Assembly: GCA_964641395.1 (NCBI GenBank)
Contig: CAZXKQ010000004.1
Location: forward strand, 14,328-78,327
DNA: 64,000 nt
From: CANQBR01 sp964641395
GTDB lineage: Bacteria > Bacillota > Negativicutes > Acidaminococcales > Acidaminococcaceae
Direction of reading: 5' to 3'
Shown here: positions 58,790 to 64,000 of the stretch, in pieces
How positions within the stretch are numbered: position 1 is the stretch's first letter
How the letters are laid out: each line of letters begins with the position of its first letter
Position numbers and translations under genes: made by a program
Notes under the pieces: model-generated
Told to the model about the DNA's origin: nothing
Database searches by the model: none
What the model saw: the letters and a program-made list of their open reading frames with translations, nothing else

Positions 58790-60151
58790 ATGAATAGAAG
58801 CATCAACACTGCCGAGGCCATCAAGGAGGCCCGCCGCTGTTTGGACTGCCCCAGGCCCAGCTGCGTGGAAGGCTGCCCCTTGGCCGTGCCCATTCCTAGC
58901 TTTATCAAGGCCCTGGCCGAGGGCAACCTAGGCATCGCCTACGAAACCATCACCGCCAGCAACAACCTGCCGGCCATCTGCGGCCGGGTCTGCCCCCATG
59001 AGCGGCAGTGCGAGGCCCGCTGCCTCCTCAACCGCCAGCAGGCTGCCATCAGCATCGGCGATTTGGAGGCCTTCGTAGCCGACTTCGCCCTGATTAACGA
59101 GATCAGGCCTCCCCGCCCCTCCACCAAGGAGGGAGGCCGGGTGGCGGTAATCGGCTCCGGCCCGGCAGGTCTGACTGTGGCCGGGGAACTAGCCCGCCTT
59201 AACTACGACGTAACCATCTTTGAGGCCCAGGCTGAGCCGGGGGGAGTGCTCCTCTACGGCTTTCCGGAATACCGGCTGCAGAAGCGCATCGTGCTGCGGG
59301 AAATCGCCCAGCTCCACAGCCTGGGGGTGGAGATCAAGACCGGCCAGCTAGCAGGAGAGGACTTCACCGTGGACGACCTCTTCGCCGCCGGCTACGACGG
59401 CATCTTCATCGGCATCGGCACCTCCCTGCCCCGCACCCTGGACATCCCGGGCAAGGAGCTGAGCGGCATCCAGGCTGCCAGCTACTTCCTCCGCAACGCC
59501 ACCCTGGTAGAGGCGGGCCGTTTAGGGGAAGGAGAGACCCTCCTCAAGGCCGGCGACCAGGTAGTAGTAGTAGGCAATGACGACATGGCCATGGAGGCGG
59601 CCCGCACCGCCCTAGGCTTCGGCGCCGCCTCGGTGAGCATCGTCACCAGCCTGGACGAGGGGAGCCTGGGAGCCAGTCCGGAAGAGTACCGCAAGACGGT
59701 GGCCGCCGGCGTCCAGTTCACCTTCTTAGCCAAGCCCATGGCCTATTTTAACAAGAAGCAGATCCGGGCCCTGCTGAACCTGCGCCGCCCCAGCGAGCCT
59801 GTGGACGAGGGCCAGGTGGCCGGCCTTTTGCTGCAAAACCTCACCAAGGACGAGGCTGGCGCCTGCGTGCCGGAGGGGGGCCAGCAGATCCTAGCGGCGG
59901 ACAGCGTCATCCTCTCCGTAGGCCACAAGCCGGTGCCCCGCATCATCGCCTCCACCCAGGGCCTGCAGCTGGACAGCCGGGGCTTCGTCATCACCCGCCA
60001 GCGGCCCTACGGCATGACCACCCGGGCAGGGGTCTTCACCACTGTGGACACCGGCCCTGCCACCGTAGTCTATGCCATGAAGGAAAGCAAGCTGGTAGCC
60101 GCCGGCATCGCCCAGTACATCGCCGCCAAGAAGCTGTTGGCGGACTGCTGA
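58790..60151 (+). CDS. GltD-like FAD/NAD(P)-dependent oxidoreductase
   Basis: Homologue of the glutamate synthase small subunit and NfnB-type flavoproteins, 453 aa. An N-terminal double 4Fe-4S domain has Cys17, 20, 25, 29 and a second set near 64-78 (CGRVCPHERQCEARC). The FAD motif VIGSGPAGLTVAGELARL follows, and a second dinucleotide fold reads VVVGNDDMAMEAARTALG, where the usual GGGNTAMD is altered. No GltB partner is adjacent, so it may pair with another enzyme. ATG follows GAGGAGGAAGGCGT; its own promoter is seen. Confidence 0.87.
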   Translation: MNRSINTAEAIKEARRCLDCPRPSCVEGCPLAVPIPSFIKALAEGNLGIAYETITASNNLPAICGRVCPHERQCEARCLLNRQQAAISIGDLEAFVADFALINEIRPPRPSTKEGGRVAVIGSGPAGLTVAGELARLNYDVTIFEAQAEPGGVLLYGFPEYRLQKRIVLREIAQLHSLGVEIKTGQLAGEDFTVDDLFAAGYDGIFIGIGTSLPRTLDIPGKELSGIQAASYFLRNATLVEAGRLGEGETLLKAGDQVVVVGNDDMAMEAARTALGFGAASVSIVTSLDEGSLGASPEEYRKTVAAGVQFTFLAKPMAYFNKKQIRALLNLRRPSEPVDEGQVAGLLLQNLTKDEAGACVPEGGQQILAADSVILSVGHKPVPRIIASTQGLQLDSRGFVITRQRPYGMTTRAGVFTTVDTGPATVVYAMKESKLVAAGIAQYIAAKKLLADC

Positions 60152-60223
60152 GCCAGGAAGGCCTAGGCGGGCCGAAGGTACGACCGGCAGCCCTAGTGCC
60201 AGGATCCAGGAAGAGGTGCCCCT

Positions 60224-61792
60224 ATGAAGGATGCCTTGCACAACACTATGAACAGCATCAACCATTGGCAGGGCTTCCGGCTGAAGCTCTTCGCCGAGGG
60301 CTGCCTCATCGGCCTCTGCTCCGGCCTGGTGATCAGCTTCTTCCGCTTCGCCCTCTTCTGGACGGAAAGGCTGCGGGAGGAGGCCTATCTGCTACTAGCC
60401 ACTGCCCCCTCCCCCTATCTGCTGTTCCTGCTGCCCCTCCTCTGCCTGGCCGCCTGGCTCTTGGCCAAACTGGTGCAAATAGAGCCCCTGGCCTCCGGCA
60501 GCGGCATCCCCCAGGTGAAGGGGGCCCTGATGGGCTTGGTGAAGCTACGCTGGGCCAGCACCCTCTGGACCAAGCTGCTGGGAGGCATCATAGCCATAGG
60601 GGCCGGCCTCTCCCTCGGCCGGGAGGGCCCTAGCATCCAGCTAGGCGCCGTCACCGCCCAGGGCATCAGCCGGGGCCTGGGCCGCACCCGTATGGAGGAG
60701 CGCTACCTCCTCACCAGCGGCGCCAGCGCCGGCCTAGCCGCCGCCTTCAACGCCCCCCTGGCGGGGGTTATCTTCGCCCTGGAGGAACTACACAAGAACT
60801 TCTCCATCGTGGTCCTGCTGCCCTCTATGACGGCGGCTGTCTGCGCCACGGTGGTCAGCCGGGCCCTCTTCGGCCGGGACGCCATCTTCATCTTCCAACA
60901 GCTGCCCCTGGTGCCCATCGGCCGCCACTACGGCATCATCATCCTGACCGCCCTGCTAGCCGGCCTGGTAGGGGTGGCCTTCAACAAGGGCCTCCTCTCC
61001 ATAGGCCGCTTCTACGCCCTGCCCTGCTTTAGAGGGCGCTTCAGCAAGCTCCTCTTCCCCCTGCTACTGGCCGGGCTCCTAGGCCTGGCCCTGCCCCAGG
61101 TGCTGGGAGGGGGCAGCGAGCTGATCAATAGGCTGGTGCAGGCGCCGGCCCCCCTCAGCCTCCTAGCCCTCTTCTTGGCAGGCAAGTTCGCCTTCACCTT
61201 ATTCAGCTACGGCAGCGGCGCCCCGGGAGGCTTCTTCCTGCCCATGCTGGTGATAGGCGCCCTCTGCGGCAGCCTCTGCGGCCAGGCCTGCATAGCCTGG
61301 GGCCTCTTAGAACCTGACTTTGCCTCTAACATCATCGTCATCTCCATGGCCGCCCTCTTCGCCGCCTGCACCAAGGCCCCTATTACCGGCATGGTGCTGA
61401 TCATGGAAATGACCGCCTCTTACCAGCACCTGCTGGTGCTGGCCCTGGCCTCCCTGGTGGCCTTCAGCGTGGCGGAGCTGTGCGGCAGCGGCCCTATCTA
61501 CGAAGAGCTGCTGCTCCGCTCCCTGGCCCAGGCAGGGCCGGAGAAGGGCCTGCAACGACAGCGCAACGTCACCGAACTGGCAGTGGCCAGCGGCAGCGCC
61601 CTGGAAAACAAGCTCATCAAGCACGTGGCCTGGCCGGCCAACACCCTGCTGGTAGACATCAAACGAGGGGAACAACAGCTAATCCCCCACGGGGACACTC
61701 TGATCCGGGCGGGGGACTACCTGTACATTATGACGGAGAATGCCAACATCCCCTACCTGGCCTCCCTGGCCGAGGAGAAGGCGGCTACCTAG
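60224..61792 (+). CDS. ClC family chloride channel/antiporter with TrkA-C domain
   Basis: H+/Cl- exchanger-type ClC, 522 aa. Selectivity motifs GSGIPQVKG and GREGPSIQLG are intact (gating Glu in the latter), and the internal proton Glu is present in FALEELHKNFS, so a proton-coupled exchanger rather than a pure channel is expected. GSGAPGGFFLPML is the third family motif. The C-terminal cytoplasmic part (about 450-515; DTLIRAGDYLYIM) is a TrkA-C domain. It follows the GltD-like gene by 72 nt. Its stop overlaps the convergent thioesterase gene by 4 nt. Confidence 0.92.
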   Translation: MKDALHNTMNSINHWQGFRLKLFAEGCLIGLCSGLVISFFRFALFWTERLREEAYLLLATAPSPYLLFLLPLLCLAAWLLAKLVQIEPLASGSGIPQVKGALMGLVKLRWASTLWTKLLGGIIAIGAGLSLGREGPSIQLGAVTAQGISRGLGRTRMEERYLLTSGASAGLAAAFNAPLAGVIFALEELHKNFSIVVLLPSMTAAVCATVVSRALFGRDAIFIFQQLPLVPIGRHYGIIILTALLAGLVGVAFNKGLLSIGRFYALPCFRGRFSKLLFPLLLAGLLGLALPQVLGGGSELINRLVQAPAPLSLLALFLAGKFAFTLFSYGSGAPGGFFLPMLVIGALCGSLCGQACIAWGLLEPDFASNIIVISMAALFAACTKAPITGMVLIMEMTASYQHLLVLALASLVAFSVAELCGSGPIYEELLLRSLAQAGPEKGLQRQRNVTELAVASGSALENKLIKHVAWPANTLLVDIKRGEQQLIPHGDTLIRAGDYLYIMTENANIPYLASLAEEKAAT

Positions 61793-62166
61793 CCCAGCTT
61801 GGCCAGGAATTTTGCGGCGTTGACCAAGAAGCGCTGGTGCTGGCCGCTGCCGATGGGGCCCTGCTCATCGGCTGCCTCCACCTTATAGCTCAGCTTCCGG
61901 CCGTCCACCTCCACCAGGGTGGCAGTAGCTGTAACCTTGCTGCCCAGGCCGCTGGCCCTGTCATGGGTGATGTGGAGGCTGATGCCTACGCTGGTCTCTC
62001 CCTCACCTAAACAGGGGGCTATGGCGGCACAGGCCGCCTTTTCCATCAAGGCGCACATGGCCGGGGTGGCATACACAGCAAGGGAGCCGCTGCCCATGGC
62101 CACCGCCGTCACAGCCGCCGTAACCTTTTGCTCCGCCCTGCCTACCAGGCCCGCTTTCAATTCCAT
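61789..62166 (-). CDS. FlK-like hotdog thioesterase family protein
   Basis: A 125-aa hotdog-fold protein of the fluoroacetyl-CoA-thioesterase-like group (COG5496). ATPAMCALMEKAA supplies the Thr/Glu pair and SVGISLHITHDRA the His region of these enzymes. Natural substrates of most members are unknown; hydrolysis of a short acyl-CoA is an inference. ATG at 62166 follows AAGGAGG. Own promoter; convergent with the ClC gene. Confidence 0.85.
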   Translation of the reverse strand: MELKAGLVGRAEQKVTAAVTAVAMGSGSLAVYATPAMCALMEKAACAAIAPCLGEGETSVGISLHITHDRASGLGSKVTATATLVEVDGRKLSYKVEAADEQGPIGSGQHQRFLVNAAKFLAKLG

Positions 62167-62272
62167 CTATCTTCCTCCTTGTGCCAAACAACTCGGCCCT
62201 GCGCCCTCTGCCTACAGGGGCTACCGCCCTGCAGATCCCGGCAGGGCCTTTCTCATGCCTTACAGCGTCTTG

Positions 62273-62302
62273 ATTATAACAAAGGCGGGGGGCTGAGCGC
62301 AA
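62273..62302 (-). promoter_or_regulatory. Promoter of the FlK-like gene
   Basis: Minus strand -35 TTGCGC (62297-62302), 18-nt spacer, extended -10 TGTTATAAT (TATAAT at 62273-62278). It lies in a 330-nt divergent region; apart from this and the plus-strand promoter at 62438 the region shows nothing I can support. Confidence 0.55.
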
Positions 62303-62437
62303 GGGGGGCTAGAAGAGGGCCCCAGGCTGAAATTGGCAGCAGTGGGTTTGACTAACACCTCCCGCCCGGCGAAAAGGAGGGACGTGCCGTCTTTCTCCTT
62401 CGCTTCAGCTAGCAGGCAGTTTTTTCTCCTTCACATC

Positions 62438-62466
62438 TTGATATTATTCCGACTTGAGAATATAAT
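62438..62466 (+). promoter_or_regulatory. Promoter of the HTH-ATPase module
   Basis: Plus strand -35 TTGATA (62438-62443), 17-nt spacer, -10 TATAAT (62461-62466), in an AT-rich patch. Confidence 0.7.
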
Positions 62467-62496
62467 AGAGGTGAGCTTAGAAAGGGGGCCGTATTT

Positions 62497-62715
62497 ATGC
62501 AATACCTATCTGCTTCTGAAACAGCACAGAAATGGGGCATCTCTCCCCGGCGGGTCTGCTGCCTCTGTGGAGACGGAAGGATTAATGGGGCCCAGAGGAC
62601 TGGTTCCTACTGGATCATCCCCGCCACTGCTCCTAAGCCTGCCGACGCCCGCCTTAAAAACGGCAGGTATCGCAAAAGCGACCAAAGGATGGCCAGCCAT
62701 GTCTGTTCCCACTAA
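62497..62715 (+). CDS. Small helix-turn-helix DNA-binding protein
   Basis: A 72-aa protein with an excisionase/MerR-type HTH: QYLSASETAQKWGISPRRV (residues 2-20), then CGDGRINGAQRTGSYWIIP, the recognition-wing pattern, and a short basic tail. ATG at 62497 has AAGGGGG eight bases upstream and its own promoter. It overlaps the next gene by 17 nt, so the two form a module; a regulatory or DNA-targeting role for the pair is an inference. Confidence 0.75.
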   Translation: MQYLSASETAQKWGISPRRVCCLCGDGRINGAQRTGSYWIIPATAPKPADARLKNGRYRKSDQRMASHVCSH

Positions 62716-64000
62716 CATTAAGACCCTCCTCTCTGGTAATGTGGTAGAGTGGGCGAGAATAGAATTTAAGGAAACCTGGGATCCAGAAGCCTCTCTCAAG
62801 ACCATTTGCGCCTTCGCCAACGATATTGACAACTGGGGCGGCGGTTATCTCGTACTGGGCGTGAAGGAGGTTGCCGGCCGCCCTGCCCTGCTGCAAGGGG
62901 TGCCTAAGGAAAAAATAAACTTCTATCTGAAGGATATGCTGAACAAGTGCAAGCGCATTCAGCCTGAATACCTTCCCATCGTAGAAGTCGCGGATTATGA
63001 AGGCAAAAAGTTCATTGTCATCTGGGCGCCAGGAGGCTATCTCCGCCCCTACTCTTCCCCTAAGACCATGGCCAAGGGGGAAAAGGCCAGGATTTACTAT
63101 ATCCGGAAGATGGCCAGTACCATTGAGCCCTCAGAGGAAGAAAAGCGGGAGCTTTACAACCTCGCCAACAATGTGCCCTTTGACGACAGGCTGAACCACG
63201 AGGCGGAACTGACCGATTTAAACCTCACCTTGATCCAGGCCTATCTGAGGGAAATTGACAGCTCCCTGTACGAAGAGTCTAAACGCATGGGCTTCATCGA
63301 GCTGTGCCGCAGTATGAACATCGTTAATGCCCTGCCTGAGTACACTAAGCCTAAGAACGTGGGGCTGATGTTCTTCAGCCTTGAGCCCCAGCGCTTCTTC
63401 CCCTATGCTCAAATTGACGTGGTGCAATTTCCTGACGACTTGGGTGGGAACGTGATTATAGAAAAGACCTTCAAAGGTCCACTCCACCAACAACTACGAG
63501 AAGCCTTGCTCTATATCCGCAACACCATCCTTACCGAGCAAGTGATCAAGCGGGCGGACAGGGCTGAGGCCGACCGTTTTTTCAACTATCCCTATGCAGC
63601 TGTCGAAGAAAGTCTGTGCAACGCCGTCTACCACAAGGGATACGACGTCCGGGAGCCTATTGAGGTCCGGGTTCTGCCTGACAGGATAGAGATCATCAGC
63701 CATCCAGGGGCGGATCGCTCTATCACCCCAGAGGGCCTCCGCTCTTACCGAGTTTTCAACAGGCGCTACCGTAACCGCCGCATAGGAGAATTTCTTAAGG
63801 AAATGCACCTTACAGAGGGACGCAATACTGGTTTTCGCAAGATATTGCAGGCTTTGGCCCGCAACGGCTCTCCCCTGCCCCTGTTCGAAACTGACCCAGA
63901 GCGTTTGTCCTTCTCCACCACTCTTTTTATCCACCCCTACTTTCTCCAACAGCACAAAGAACAAAGTGAAGGAGAAACCGCCCAAAACGGCCTCCTCCCC
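62699..64000 (+). CDS. AlbA_2-domain putative ATP-binding protein, cut by the window edge
   Basis: Open for 434 codons to the window end with no stop, so the C terminus is missing. The N-terminal part is a Schlafen/AlbA_2 domain (about residues 16-135; WARIEFKETWD, ICAFANDIDNWGGGYLVLG), the middle is helical, and YPYAAVEESLCNAVYHKGY with RVLPDRIEIISHPG (about 299-340) match the HATPase_c_4/RecG-like ATP-binding domain usual in these proteins. ATG at 62699 has AAAGG 10 nt upstream. GC is near 48%, far below the 60-65% of the neighbours, suggesting recent transfer. Such proteins are regulators or accessory/defence-linked genes; function unproven. Confidence 0.82.
   Translation, partial: MSVPTNIKTLLSGNVVEWARIEFKETWDPEASLKTICAFANDIDNWGGGYLVLGVKEVAGRPALLQGVPKEKINFYLKDMLNKCKRIQPEYLPIVEVADYEGKKFIVIWAPGGYLRPYSSPKTMAKGEKARIYYIRKMASTIEPSEEEKRELYNLANNVPFDDRLNHEAELTDLNLTLIQAYLREIDSSLYEESKRMGFIELCRSMNIVNALPEYTKPKNVGLMFFSLEPQRFFPYAQIDVVQFPDDLGGNVIIEKTFKGPLHQQLREALLYIRNTILTEQVIKRADRAEADRFFNYPYAAVEESLCNAVYHKGYDVREPIEVRVLPDRIEIISHPGADRSITPEGLRSYRVFNRRYRNRRIGEFLKEMHLTEGRNTGFRKILQALARNGSPLPLFETDPERLSFSTTLFIHPYFLQQHKEQSEGETAQNGLLP

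Noticed and set aside
1..64000. CRISPR arrays, tRNA or rRNA genes, insertion sequences
   Set aside because: No regularly spaced repeats, cloverleaf sequences, rRNA segments or transposase frames were found by reading.

Overview
The window is one stretch of a GC-rich (roughly 60-65%) bacterial chromosome packed with housekeeping genes. The gene set points to a Bacillota bacterium, perhaps a diderm lineage such as Negativicutes. Bacillota markers are ctsR/clpC, def-fmt-DUF116-rsmB-rlmN, RqcH, DUF3783, DUF2156 and a miaB-mutS-mutL-miaA-hfq run. The divergent polysaccharide deacetylase is more usual in diderms. The lineage is an inference; no rRNA or tRNA gene is present. Shine-Dalgarno sites are strong, and many promoters have near-consensus boxes (TTGCCA or TTTACA, 17 nt, TATAAT). 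The sequence carries a 100-N gap at 41565-41664 that looks like a scaffolding artefact, because the same 55 bases flank it on both sides.

Layout. 1-18948 (all minus): formylation/deformylation and rRNA modification genes (def, fmt, DUF116, rsmB, rlmN), priA, ilvD with its own promoter and terminator, then a long set read as class IV aminotransferase homologue - membrane protein - DUF2156 - Eis-like acetyltransferase - tgt - yajC - 5-FTHF cyclo-ligase - secD - secF - tctB - tctA. 19128-25535: a plus-strand CPA2 antiporter, minus-strand pilT, yajQ and DUF3783, and divergent rqcH. 25536-28806: an unexplained non-coding stretch, then the operon htpX - M42 peptidase - ndk - pduO with both promoter and terminator visible. 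28846-40969: a minus-strand run from miaB through mutS, mutL, a methyltransferase, miaA, hfq, xerD, a polysaccharide deacetylase and a class III aminotransferase to an SRPBCC protein.

41355-48320 is the most unusual part, a redox island. It holds an iron-sulfur-type FMN reductase, an aldo/keto reductase with ferredoxin-like cysteines, a cytoplasmic flavodoxin and an SDR. It also encodes two predicted flavodoxin lipoproteins, one fused to a SUMF1 domain. A LysR regulator is divergent from the second lipoprotein, with a well-placed T-N11-A site between them. Together they suggest an envelope-located flavodoxin system of unknown purpose.

48392-62302: glutamate dehydrogenase, a three-gene operon of two exported unknown proteins and a fructose-6-phosphate aldolase, an enoyl-CoA hydratase, and ctsR-clpC-radA. 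Here clpC carries a McsA-like zinc finger at its N terminus and mcsB is absent. These are followed by a GltD-like flavoprotein, a ClC channel and an FlK-like thioesterase. The last 1.5 kb drops to about 48% GC and encodes a small HTH protein overlapping an AlbA_2/ATPase protein that runs off the right edge, a probable acquired module.

Other points to note are a class IV aminotransferase homologue with Asn in place of the catalytic Lys, and a DUF2156 gene that appears to start with ATT.
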